Assembly: GCA_947383005.1 (NCBI GenBank)
Contig: CANDBT010000002.1
Location: forward strand, 124,001 to 188,000
Length of the DNA stretch: 64,000 nt
Origin: an uncultured bacterium
Lineage (GTDB): Bacteria > Bacillota > Clostridia > Lachnospirales > Lachnospiraceae
Direction of reading: 5' to 3'
Part shown: one piece after another, positions 36,716 to 44,794 of the stretch
How positions within the stretch are numbered: position 1 is the stretch's first letter
Layout of the letters: each line of letters begins with the position of its first letter
Program-made: the position numbers and the translations under genes
Notes under the pieces: generated by a model
What the model saw: the letters and a program-made list of their open reading frames with translations, nothing else
What the model was told of the DNA's origin: nothing
Database searches by the model: none

Positions 36716-37967
36716 GTTTGCTTTATCCTTCGTGTACACAAGATAGAACCCTACATTCAGCACAATTCCAAACACCGTGGCGCTGGGCGCTGCCAGGCCG
36801 ATCTCCATCAGTCCGGCCCCCGGGCGGATGCTCATAAAATAAGACATGGGAAGCCTCACCAAAAAGGTCTGGGCAATCCCCTGTATCATCACAAATAACG
36901 TCTGGCTGTGTCCGTTATAATAACCAATGAAGCTGAAGAGAATGCTGGTTACCACCGCCTCTATGCTGAAACCCCGCAGATATTCTGCCGCCTTGGCCAC
37001 CACTGCCGCATCCCGGGTAAACATCACTGCCAGCAGATCGCCGCGGAAGAACGCCAATGCTGAGATAAAAACTCCTATCCCCGCTCCCATGGCCATCCCC
37101 GCAGCCATAGCGCGCCGGGCGCGCTGCTCTTTTCCCGCCCCTACATTCTGAGCCACAAAAGCTGACATGGATTGCATCAGGGCTCCGGGAACCAGCATGA
37201 TAAAACTGAGTCAGAATTTCCTGAAAAGCAATCGGGATTCCCACCTTAATAAACTTTCCGATCTCCGGATTAAAGCAAATATCCCTTTTTTTCATCTCAA
37301 AGGGAAGCTTTTGTCTGCGGATAATGATCAGGGAAAGCGCCACGCTGACCGCCTGAGCCAGTACTGTGGCCAGCGCCGCCCCCGCCACGTTCATATGAAA
37401 AACTGCCACGAACAGCAGATCCCCCACAATGTTAGTTCCGCACGCAATTGCCACAAAAATCAGCGGAAGCCTGGAATTTCCCATTCCCCGGAAAATACTG
37501 CTGATCACATTATAGGCCACGATAAACAAAAGTCCGCCGCCGCAGATCTGCACATATACCACCGTCAGTTCCACTGCCTCTGCCGGCGCCTGCATCAACA
37601 GTGCCAGCTGTCTGGCGAAAATCAGAAGAACTCCGGAAAACGCTACGGACAAAACGGCAAAAAAACAAATTGCGCCGCCAATCACCCTTCCCACCTGTTC
37701 CTGGCGCTTCTCTCCGATATATCGTCCGATCAGAACCGTGATTCCCATAGAAAGGCCGGTCACGGTGAATGTTACCAGATTCACGATATTGCTTCCGGTA
37801 GATACTCCGGAAAGCCCGGCCGTACTCCCGAACCGCCCTACCACCAGAATATCTACCGCGCCATACATGGCCTGTAAAATCAAAGCTCCCAGAATCGGAA
37901 GCATGAAACCGGACAGCTTTGCCACGATACTTCCCCTGGTAAAATCATCTCTCTGCTGTTGCTCCAT
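36704..37967 (-). pseudogene. MATE-family multidrug efflux gene with an internal frame-shifting deletion
   Basis: The 5' frame (from 37967) encodes a MATE N-terminal half: MLPILGALILQAMYGAVDILVVGRF-type sequence, to AFQEILTQF. At about 37200 the frame is lost, and another frame resumes with IMLVPGALMQSMSAFVAQNVGAG to the C-terminus. Compared with the family, roughly 30 residues between TQF and IMLVP are missing and the gap is not a multiple of three. The total would be about 420 rather than 450 residues. GGAGG precedes the start. Probably inactive. Confidence 0.85.
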
Positions 37968-38146
37968 AAATACCCTCCTGCTTTTCTATTCTCCCGGAAT
38001 TCTCTGCCATGCTGACAATCTTATCTCCGGTCAGAAAAAAAGTCAAGATACAGGAGGGGCGGCCAATGTTATTTCGTTGCGTTTTACTGAGAGGGTACGC
38101 CTTGGAAAAAGTAGCCAAGTTAGGGCGGATTTTAAATGTTTCTGAG

Positions 38147-38181
38147 GGCGCTAAACGTCCGGTGGACATTTGTTCAGCGCC
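38147..38181 (+). repeat. Nested hairpin repeat (outer GGCGCT/AGCGCC)
   Basis: The outer stem GGCGCT (38147-38152) pairs with AGCGCC (38176-38181). The inner stem AAACGTCC-GGT-GGACATTT lies inside, and GTTCAGC is shared with the copies at 41343 and 52074. Confidence 0.7.
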
Positions 38182-38237
38182 GACCGCAACGGAGTGAAGA
38201 AGCGGGAGCACAAAGTGCGGAGCAATCCGGTATCAGA

Positions 38238-38261
38238 GGGGTCAAAAGACCTTTTGACCCC
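38238..38261. repeat. Palindrome GGGGTCAAAA/TTTTGACCCC
   Basis: A perfect 10-bp stem with a 4-nt loop. A near copy is at 58519-58540, upstream of pta. Confidence 0.7.
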
Positions 38262-38344
38262 AACATCAGGACATTGACGCTTGAACTGTTGCAATAATGT
38301 AACAGTTCCGATAGGTCTGCGTGTTCACCGCGCTGACCGTAAGA

Positions 38345-38430
38345 AAACGTAATGGTCGCGGGCAGGCCCATCGCGAAGCGATTCTAAATGGCCGTATGCC
38401 GTAACAGTTCAAGGGGTATCTGAACTGTTG
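38345..38430 (+). repeat. Dispersed nested-hairpin repeat with AACAGTTC palindrome
   Basis: ATCGC-GAA-GCGAT lies inside a GGC/GCC stem, followed by CCGTATGCCGTAACAGTTCA and TGAACTGTT. It matches 46081-46168 over about 85 bp, there with the longer outer stem GGCATACGGC/GCCGTATGCC. Confidence 0.75.
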
Positions 38431-38482
38431 CAATTATTTAAAGGTATGGATAAAAGGTAGAAAAAAATTCAGGAACTTTATA

Positions 38483-38525
38483 TTGACACGATGTAAATAT
38501 AGTGTTATCATATTTACATCGTGTC
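38483..38525 (+). promoter_or_regulatory. Promoter with embedded 16-bp palindromic operator for TetR
   Basis: TTGACA (38483-38488), 17 bp, TATCAT (38506-38511). A perfect inverted repeat, GACACGATGTAAATAT (38485-38500) and ATATTTACATCGTGTC (38510-38525), covers the -35 and straddles the -10. Binding by the TetR protein encoded 29 bp downstream would block its own operon. Confidence 0.88.
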
Positions 38526-38553
38526 AAAATATGTGGGAAAGGAGGGAAATGCC

Positions 38554-39183
38554 ATGCCAAAAGGGTCGCCGGAACTTACTGAAAAACGAAAGAATGAAAT
38601 TCTGGACGCCTGTGAAAAGATATACCGGGCAAAGGGCTTTTATGGTGTGACTATCAAGGAAATCAGCACGGAAATCAGCCTCACACGGCCAGCGATTTAC
38701 AACTACTTTGAGACCAAAGAAGAGATCCTTCTGGGGCTTCTTGCCCGAGAATACCGCCGCTGGTGCGAAGAACTGGAAAGCCTCATAACAGTCGCCGGAG
38801 GGTGTGTTCGCCAGGATCTTGCCAGACACATGGCACATACCCTGGCAGACAAGGAGACGCTTCTGCGGATTCTTAACATGAATCTGTTTGAGATCGAACA
38901 GAACAGCCGCATAGAGCGGCTGGCGGATTTTAAAAGGCTCTATCATCGGTCGCTCATCGCCATGAATCGGCTGCTGCATTCTTACAAGGCAGAGATCACC
39001 GATTCCCGGTGTGAAGAATTCTGCGAGACGTTCTGCGCTTTTTTGTTCGGAGTCTATCCGTTTGCTTTTCACACCCAGAAGCAGAAAGACGCCATGAAGC
39101 TTGCCGGCGTTGCCGTAAGAGAGGCAGGTATCTTTGACATGGTCTGCCGATGTCTCATAAGACTGATACCAGATAAAGATTAA
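38554..39183 (+). CDS. TetR-family repressor of the flavodoxin operon
   Basis: 209 residues from the ATG at 38554 (GGAGGG upstream). The N-terminal HTH contains GFYGVTIKEISTEISLTRP and AIYNYFETKEEILLGLL; the C-terminal ligand domain has ten or so helices and matches TetR_C proteins of Clostridia. The promoter holds a perfect palindrome, so autoregulation is likely. The first flavodoxin gene starts 16 bp after the stop. The ligand is unknown. Confidence 0.92.
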   Translation: MPKGSPELTEKRKNEILDACEKIYRAKGFYGVTIKEISTEISLTRPAIYNYFETKEEILLGLLAREYRRWCEELESLITVAGGCVRQDLARHMAHTLADKETLLRILNMNLFEIEQNSRIERLADFKRLYHRSLIAMNRLLHSYKAEITDSRCEEFCETFCAFLFGVYPFAFHTQKQKDAMKLAGVAVREAGIFDMVCRCLIRLIPDKD

Positions 39184-39199
39184 CAGGAGGAAACAGAAA

Positions 39200-39895
39200 A
39201 TGACAACAAGGAAAAAACTTATGCTGCTGTTTTTGCTGACATCCTTTGCCTTCACGGCATGCAGCAAGGCTTCCGCAGGCGTCGCCCCGGAAAAAACAGC
39301 GGCTCAGACAGCTGCCTTGCAGGAGGCGGCCCCATCTTCGTCACAGGAGGCTGAGCCCACAGAGGCCTTGCCCACATCATCCGGACCAGAAGAAAGCAGC
39401 CGGTCCAATGAGCAGAAAAGCGCCGGCCGAACCGCCGTTGTCTATTTTTCGGCAACCGGGACCACCGCTGAGATTGCCCGGCTGATTGCAGAAGAAACCG
39501 GGGCGGATCTTCTGGAAATTGTCCCCGAAACCGCCTATACCTCAGAGGATTTGAATTACCACGATGACAACTGCCGGGCAAACAGAGAAATGAATGACGA
39601 TACCGCCAGACCTGCCATCAGCAGCGATTTCAGCCACCTATCGGAATATAGCGTAATCTATGTGGGCCACCCCATCTGGTGGGGAACTGCCCCGCGCATT
39701 ATTCAGACATTTTTCGAGAGCTGCGACCTCTCCCAGGCAACCGTATACACCTTCTGCACCTCCGGAGGAAGCGGCATTGAGCAGAGTGTAAAGGATCTGC
39801 AGAACCTGTATCCGGATGTAAATATCGTCAGCGGCAAACGCCTAAACGGCGCTTCAGCGGCAGATGTAAAGTCCTGGATCAGCAGCCTGGACTGA
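39200..39895 (+). CDS. Flavodoxin-like lipoprotein
   Basis: 231 residues. The signal peptide KKLMLLFLLTSFAFTAC has a lipobox Cys at about 21. A Ser/Glu/Ala-rich linker (about 25-75) follows, then a flavodoxin domain with the FMN phosphate loop YFSATGTTAEIAR and YVGHPIWWGTAPRIIQTF. The C-terminus carries GGSGIEQSVKDLQ. The protein should be an extracytoplasmic FMN electron carrier or reductase. GGAGG precedes the ATG. It is the second gene of the TetR operon. Confidence 0.9.
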   Translation: MTTRKKLMLLFLLTSFAFTACSKASAGVAPEKTAAQTAALQEAAPSSSQEAEPTEALPTSSGPEESSRSNEQKSAGRTAVVYFSATGTTAEIARLIAEETGADLLEIVPETAYTSEDLNYHDDNCRANREMNDDTARPAISSDFSHLSEYSVIYVGHPIWWGTAPRIIQTFFESCDLSQATVYTFCTSGGSGIEQSVKDLQNLYPDVNIVSGKRLNGASAADVKSWISSLD

Positions 39896-40160
39896 GTACC
39901 TCAGGAATCGCCAAGCACAGGAGCCCGGCGCATCGGGTTCCCCCATGGAGCGTGGCTGCAACACTGGAAACATTTCCCCAAAAAGTCAACACCCCCGCTG
40001 CAAGCAACAGAACATCAAGCTTGCAACGCTGCAGAGCAGCGGGGTATGAGACTCTCGCGGCAGTCGCCAAATGTGCATGCAAGCATGCCCACTTGGCTCG
40101 TTGCTCGCAAAAAATCAATGAATACTCTCAATAGAAAATAGAAAATGGAGGAATCCAATC

Positions 40161-40646
40161 ATGAGCAAAGTGTTAGTAACCTATTTCAGCGCCACCGGGA
40201 CAACCGCCAGATTGGCGGAAAATCTGGCCTCCGCCATCCATGCCGACATCCACGAGATTCTGCCGGAAATTCCATACTCCGGCAAAGATCTGGACTGGAC
40301 GGATAAAAAGAGCAGAAGCAGTGTGGAAATGAGCGACAAAGCCTTCCGCCCTGCCATTGCCAACAAGGCGGAAAACATGGAATTGTATGATATTGTCTTT
40401 ATCGCCTTTCCCATCTGGTGGTATGTCGCGCCGACCATCATCAACACGTTTCTGGAACAGTATGACATGAGCGGAAAGACCATCATTCCCGTGGCAACTT
40501 CCGGCGGCAGCGGCATGGGCAATACCAACCGCGAACTTGCCCCTTCCTGCCCGGGCGCTGTCTTAAAGACAGGAAAGGTGTTTTCGGCAAATGCCGGCAG
40601 GGAAGATTTGAGAGCATGGGCAGAGGACGTGGTGGCCAGGAAATAG
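40161..40646 (+). CDS. Flavodoxin, cytoplasmic
   Basis: 161 residues. The same fold as the preceding gene, without a signal peptide: YFSATGTTARLAENLA, then AFPIWWYVAPTIINTFLEQY and TSGGSGMGNTNREL. It resembles the Flavodoxin_4 group, which occurs with TetR, aldo/keto reductase or NAD(P)H oxidoreductase genes. GGAGG lies 9 bp before the ATG. A 265-bp palindrome-rich spacer (CCCCGCTGC/GCAGCGGGG at 40010-40047) separates it from the lipoprotein gene, so it may not be fully co-expressed. Confidence 0.92.
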   Translation: MSKVLVTYFSATGTTARLAENLASAIHADIHEILPEIPYSGKDLDWTDKKSRSSVEMSDKAFRPAIANKAENMELYDIVFIAFPIWWYVAPTIINTFLEQYDMSGKTIIPVATSGGSGMGNTNRELAPSCPGAVLKTGKVFSANAGREDLRAWAEDVVARK

Positions 40647-40768
40647 CAACCGTTCTGACGCAGGCGTGCTTGCGGTGCACGTTCGATCCCAGCCGAAGCA
40701 GGGCATGGATCATTTATCCTGCTGCTCTGCAGTGCAGCAAGCCGGATACCCCATTGCACGGCACCTCA

Positions 40769-41251
40769 TCACCCGCAGGAATCTGCGTCAGGCGTCTCCC
40801 TCACAATCAGCTCCGTATCCAGGATAATGGACTTAACCTCGGTCATCGGATTATCGATGATCTCCAGAAGCATCTCGCAGGCTGCATAGCCCAACTGTTG
40901 CTTGGGCTGGCTGACCGTAGTGATGGCCGGGCTGGTCATAATCGACAGGTCGATATTGTCAAAGCCCACTACCATGATGTCCTCCGGCACGCGAAACCCA
41001 TACTTTTTCACTGCCTTCACTGCAGCCGCGGCAAAGACATCCGAGACGGCAAAGAAGGCATTCGGGCGGAATTCGGACTTTAAAAGCCTGCTGACTGCCG
41101 CATAGGCCATCTCATAGCTGATCTCCGGAAGCTGGAGGACCCATTGCCTGGGAATCGTGATATCCGCGTTTTTCAGAGCATACAGGAAACCCTCCTGGCG
41201 ATGTACCGAGTAGTTAAACGTTCCTGGCCCGTTAATTATGGCGAACAAGAC
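40769..41251 (-). pseudogene. C-terminal fragment of a LacI-family regulator
   Basis: About 160 residues of the ligand-binding domain: AIINGPGTFNYSVHRQEGF, SAVSD-type FFAVSDVFAAAAVKAVKKYG, and the family end DIMVVGFDNIDLS with TTVSQPKQQLG and LIVRE. The HTH and first half are absent. The homology ends where the 220-bp inverted-repeat element starts (41252), and the other side of that element holds an unrelated remnant. Confidence 0.85.
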
Positions 41252-41471
41252 ACTAGTACTACCTTGCGGAAATTTCAGTGAATTCGGCACTCGTTATTTC
41301 CGCCCTCTGCACGCCTGCAAAGCTAGACGTAGGCACCGCTACGTTGCTAAGCGCCAGTGGCGCTTGTTCAGCAAGGACCGGAACGGAGTGTAGAACGTCG
41401 CTTTGCAGACGCACAGATGACGAAAATATCAAGCACTGTATTCACTGTTATTTCCGCAATGCAGTACTAGT
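41252..41471. mobile_element. 220-bp near-palindromic MITE-like element
   Basis: The left end ACTAGTACTACCTTGCGG (41252) and the right end (41433-41471, inverted) match over about 32 of 39 positions. Homology in inverted orientation continues inward: GCCTGCAAAGC with GCTTTGCAGACGC. It ends in a central nested hairpin, TTGCT..AGCAA around AAGCGCC-AGT-GGCGCTT (41344-41374). The whole element can fold into one long hairpin. A related copy is at 52020-52195, inverted. Confidence 0.8.
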
Positions 41472-41546
41472 TTTCCATCTCCATCATCAGAGATACGCTG
41501 TCTTCACTTTCTCCTCTCATCCAGGATTTCATCCGGGCATTTACCT

Positions 41547-41642
41547 TCAACGGCTTTCCTTCGCCGCGTGCACCATATCCTCACATTCCTTCAGAGTAAC
41601 TGCCATTAGCTTTTCACACAGGACATGCCTGCCTTCACAGCC
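41547..41642 (-). pseudogene. Remnant of a Gfo/Idh/MocA-type oxidoreductase
   Basis: A 31-codon frame reads GRHVLCEKLMAVTLKECEDM followed by VHAAKES and a stop. This matches the conserved GKHVLCEKP segment and following helix of the NAD-binding domain of Gfo/Idh/MocA enzymes. Nothing else of the gene is present. It lies between the 220-bp element and DUF3791 genes. Confidence 0.7.
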
Positions 41643-41685
41643 TAGACCCGTAAGGGGGCATGTGCGTAGTTGGCCACACATACGC

Positions 41686-41760
41686 TTACCCCTGTTGCTC
41701 TGCAAAACGCTCAACAATGCGGCTGTATTTTTTCTGAAGCAAAACCGGATTTGCCTTCAT
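41686..41760 (-). pseudogene. Truncated small ORF coupled to the DUF3791 gene
   Basis: The ATG at 41760 overlaps the stop of the DUF3791 gene (ATGA). It reads MKANPVLLQKKYSRIVERFA and then EQQG and a stop. The sequence resembles the start of a companion protein usually found beside DUF3791 genes, cut short after 24 codons by a palindromic junction at 41650-41690. Confidence 0.55.
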
Positions 41761-41996
41761 ACCTTCACTCCCCTTTCCTGCATCACTTCAAGAAGCTCGT
41801 TTACAAAATAATCCCGGCTTTGCGTATGCAAAACTTCATATTCCGGAACAATATATCCATTCAAAATATTGCTCTTCTCTGTAAATGCCTGATAAACCAA
41901 TTCTGCATGAACGCCCAGTTTTGCCGCAACATTCTCGATGCAGAATATGGCAAATTCCAGTTCCCTGGAGTCTTTGATTTTTTCGTCCGGCATCAT
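41757..41996 (-). CDS. DUF3791-family protein
   Basis: 79 residues. ELEFAIFCIENVAAKLGV, then YQAFTEKSNILNGYIVPEYE and VLHTQSRDYFVNELLEVM, is the DUF3791 pattern. Members of this family lie in small multi-gene clusters in gut Clostridia, often beside DUF3990 proteins. A toxin-antitoxin-like role has been suggested by such context but is not established here. AAGGGA precedes the ATG. The downstream partner is truncated. Confidence 0.75.
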   Translation of the reverse strand: MMPDEKIKDSRELEFAIFCIENVAAKLGVHAELVYQAFTEKSNILNGYIVPEYEVLHTQSRDYFVNELLEVMQERGVKV

Positions 41997-42082
41997 AAAT
42001 CTGTCCCTTCCTTACTTTTGCAAAATTTCAAACCCGATCTAACATTAGATTACCATCCCCCTATATATTTGCCATTAACCCC

Positions 42083-42128
42083 AAAACCAACAGAGCCACA
42101 AGCACCCGCTTCTGACTCTGTTGGTTTT
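42083..42128 (-). terminator. Terminator abutting the M20 gene
   Basis: A perfect 13-bp stem, AAAACCAACAGAG (42083-42095) with CTCTGTTGGTTTT (42116-42128), starts one base after the M20 stop. The A/T ends let it act on either strand. Confidence 0.75.
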
Positions 42129-43280
42129 CTATGCAAGCCGTTCCCGGACAAGCTGGGCAAATACCCGTGCTCCGGTCTCCAGTATCCTGTCATTATAATC
42201 AAAATGGGAATTGTGAAGCGGGAAATCCCTGGCCTCATCCCCCTCCCCGCCACCGATAAAGAAAAACGCACCGGGTATCCTTTCCAGGAATGCGCCGAAA
42301 TCTTCAGAAGCCATAAAGGGAGCGCAGTTTCCGTTCACTTTGTCTGTGCCCAGCACATGGCCTGCCGCCTGGATGACCGCATCCACAGGCTCATCCCAGT
42401 TGACGGTAGGGGCGAATTCATGGCTATAGAAAAAGTCAAAGGTAGCTCCGTAAGCTCTGCAAATGCCATCCACAATGTCCCGCATCCTGGTCTCGATCAT
42501 CTGCCCGGCTGCCTTATTGTAGCTGCGGCAGTCACCCAGAATCGTAACGTTGCTGGGAATGGCATTGTGTGCGCCGTCCGTAAAAAGCTCCGTGCAGCTG
42601 ACCACCACCGGCTCAAAGGCGGCGGCGCTGCGGCTGGGAATGGTCTGCAGCGCCAGAAGGATCTGTGCCGCAATGACCAGGGGATCCACGGTTTTCTCCG
42701 GCGCGCTGGCATGGCCTCCCCGGCCATGTATCTCAATTTTAAAATTATCTTCACAGCTTGCAAAGCCGCCCTTGCAGATGTTCACCGTTCCGGCAGGTAT
42801 ACCGGGGTTGTTATGCTGTCCGTATATTTCATCGATAGGAAAACGCTCCAGCAGGCCGTCCTCCAGCATGGCGCGGGCACCTTTTCCCGGCTCCTCGGCA
42901 GGCTGGAACAGAAAGATGGCAGTGCCGTTAAAGTCCCGGCTTTCGCTGAGGATCTTCGCCGCGCCAAGCACGGTTACGATGTGTCCATCATGACCACAGC
43001 CATGCATCTTGCCCGGACACTGGCTCTTATAGGAAGGCGTACCCTCCTCACTTAAGTTGATTGCATCCATATCGGCCCGGAGCGCCACGGTCTTTTCCCC
43101 CTTGCCTGCCTTCAGACGCCCGATAACACCGGTGCCTCCGATGCCGGTAAATACGTCAATATCCATTTCCCTTAGCTTCTCTGCCACAAAAGCAGCAGTC
43201 CATACTTCCTCAAAGGCAGTCTCAGGATGAGCGTGGAGCTGATGCCTCCACTGCTTTAAAAGTTCGTTCAGTTTATACAT
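42129..43280 (-). CDS. M20-family amidohydrolase (IAA-amino-acid/N-acyl hydrolase type)
   Basis: 383 residues from the ATG at 43280 (AAGGAGC upstream). The M20D pattern is complete: RHQLHAHPETAFEE, CPGKMHGCGHDGHIVTVLGA (metal-binding Cys/His/Asp), FLFQPAEEPGKGARAM (catalytic Glu), and the C-terminal MASEDFGAFLE. These enzymes remove acyl groups from amino acids or cleave dipeptides. It follows an AgcS transporter and another M20 enzyme, so the locus imports and trims amino-acid derivatives. Confidence 0.93.
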   Translation of the reverse strand: MYKLNELLKQWRHQLHAHPETAFEEVWTAAFVAEKLREMDIDVFTGIGGTGVIGRLKAGKGEKTVALRADMDAINLSEEGTPSYKSQCPGKMHGCGHDGHIVTVLGAAKILSESRDFNGTAIFLFQPAEEPGKGARAMLEDGLLERFPIDEIYGQHNNPGIPAGTVNICKGGFASCEDNFKIEIHGRGGHASAPEKTVDPLVIAAQILLALQTIPSRSAAAFEPVVVSCTELFTDGAHNAIPSNVTILGDCRSYNKAAGQMIETRMRDIVDGICRAYGATFDFFYSHEFAPTVNWDEPVDAVIQAAGHVLGTDKVNGNCAPFMASEDFGAFLERIPGAFFFIGGGEGDEARDFPLHNSHFDYNDRILETGARVFAQLVRERLA

Positions 43281-43363
43281 GGATTTTTGCTCCTTCCTAT
43301 CGGCAGATCCGAAAGCAAGCAAGTCTGCCAAGCGTCATTCTGTCTCTCTATTGCGACATGATT

Positions 43364-44758
43364 TTATTTCCGTGCAGCCATAATAGCGTTCAAATCCCCC
43401 CTGTGATCAAACCATTCTCTGGTAAGTCCGCGCAGCTCCCCGCTGAGCAGAATCAAGCTGGGTACATTTAAAAAAATAACCAAACCATTGCCAAAGTCAG
43501 TCAATACAAAAATATCAGTCATGCTGTTCATGCTACCTGCCACGACCATGAGGATAAAAAATACTAATAGAACATTAACAAACCCCTTGCTGTTGGTAGC
43601 AGCCGTAGCTTGAATACGCAGGCCCTGGGAGTTCGAGATGATAGAGCTGACAGCAAACAGAACCAGACAAAAAAGGCACAGATAACGACCAGCGATGCCA
43701 AACACAGAATCGAAAGCCAGGGAACTGAGCGTGGCTCCTGTTTCGCCACTCTGCCACACACCGCTGAAGATAACCATAAAGCCTGTAAGAGAACAGATAA
43801 CAATCGTATCAAAAAAAGTCTCAAACACGGCCCACATGCCCTGTTGGGCTGGATGATCAATCGCTGCAGCCTGAGCGTGGATAGTAGCCTGAAGACCAAG
43901 CCCGGCATCATTAGAGAATACGCCACGGGCCAGTCCCTGACGGATCGTAGCAGCAACAGCCGCGCCAGCAAAGCCTCCGATAGCGGCCCTGCCAGAAAAT
44001 GCGCCAACAAAAATCTCGCGCAAGGCAACGCCGAAACTTCCAATGTTGGCGCCCACGATAATGACTGCACAGATAACGTAAATCGCACTCATTACAGGGA
44101 CCATCTTGTCCGTAATCTTGGTCAGGCGCTTCATCCCACCGAGCATGACCAGAATGACAATGATTGTGAGCACAACACAAGTGGCGATACGGGGAACGCC
44201 CACTGCAAACAGGTTATCCGAAATGGCACCGCTGTGGACACCGCCAATGGTGCTGAGTGTCATAAGGGACAGAATAGTAAAAGCGTAAGCCAGAGGTTTG
44301 CACTTCAGGCCATCCCGTATGTACATAAAAGGACCGGCCAGATACCCTTCCCCATAAGGATTCTTCTGACGGTAACGTACAGACATTGTCACCTCAGCAA
44401 ACTTGACAGCCATAGCTACAATACCACAGATCCACATCCAAAACAAGGCCCCGGGCCCCCCTACAGCAATGGCAGAGCCAACACCAGCGATATTACCAGT
44501 GCCAATGGTAGAACCCAAAGCAGCGGTCACTGCCTGAAAAGGTGAGACACCGGCGGCCTTTTTCCTGTCCTGCTCCTCTTTATCAAAAAGAGTACCCACC
44601 GTATTTTTCATGATAAAACCAAAATACCGGAACTGAATACCGCCGATAACAATAGTCAAAATAATGCCTCCGCCTACTAGCAGAATCAGAATAGGAATTC
44701 CCCAGATCCAGGCAACAACAGCATTAATAAATTTCCAAATCGTTTGAAAGATCCCCAT
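43364..44758 (-). CDS. Sodium:alanine (AgcS-family) symporter
   Basis: 464 residues, about 10-11 membrane segments. The family signature is present: AVTAALGSTIGTGNIAGVG (residues 59-77), then FWMWICGIVAMAVKFAEVT and GGPGALFW. It imports alanine, glycine or related amino acids with Na+. It lies 83 bp upstream of the M20D gene and downstream of the N-carbamoyl-type M20 gene. The actual substrate is unknown; context suggests an amino-acid derivative. Confidence 0.95.
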   Translation of the reverse strand: MGIFQTIWKFINAVVAWIWGIPILILLVGGGIILTIVIGGIQFRYFGFIMKNTVGTLFDKEEQDRKKAAGVSPFQAVTAALGSTIGTGNIAGVGSAIAVGGPGALFWMWICGIVAMAVKFAEVTMSVRYRQKNPYGEGYLAGPFMYIRDGLKCKPLAYAFTILSLMTLSTIGGVHSGAISDNLFAVGVPRIATCVVLTIIVILVMLGGMKRLTKITDKMVPVMSAIYVICAVIIVGANIGSFGVALREIFVGAFSGRAAIGGFAGAAVAATIRQGLARGVFSNDAGLGLQATIHAQAAAIDHPAQQGMWAVFETFFDTIVICSLTGFMVIFSGVWQSGETGATLSSLAFDSVFGIAGRYLCLFCLVLFAVSSIISNSQGLRIQATAATNSKGFVNVLLVFFILMVVAGSMNSMTDIFVLTDFGNGLVIFLNVPSLILLSGELRGLTREWFDHRGDLNAIMAARK

Positions 44759-44794
44759 TACAGCATGCTCCTTTCGTTTTCTCCCGGTACCCGA

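Noticed and set aside
41252-41471. Terminator of the LacI fragment
   Set aside because: The palindrome is 220 bp long, has a second copy elsewhere and no T-run.
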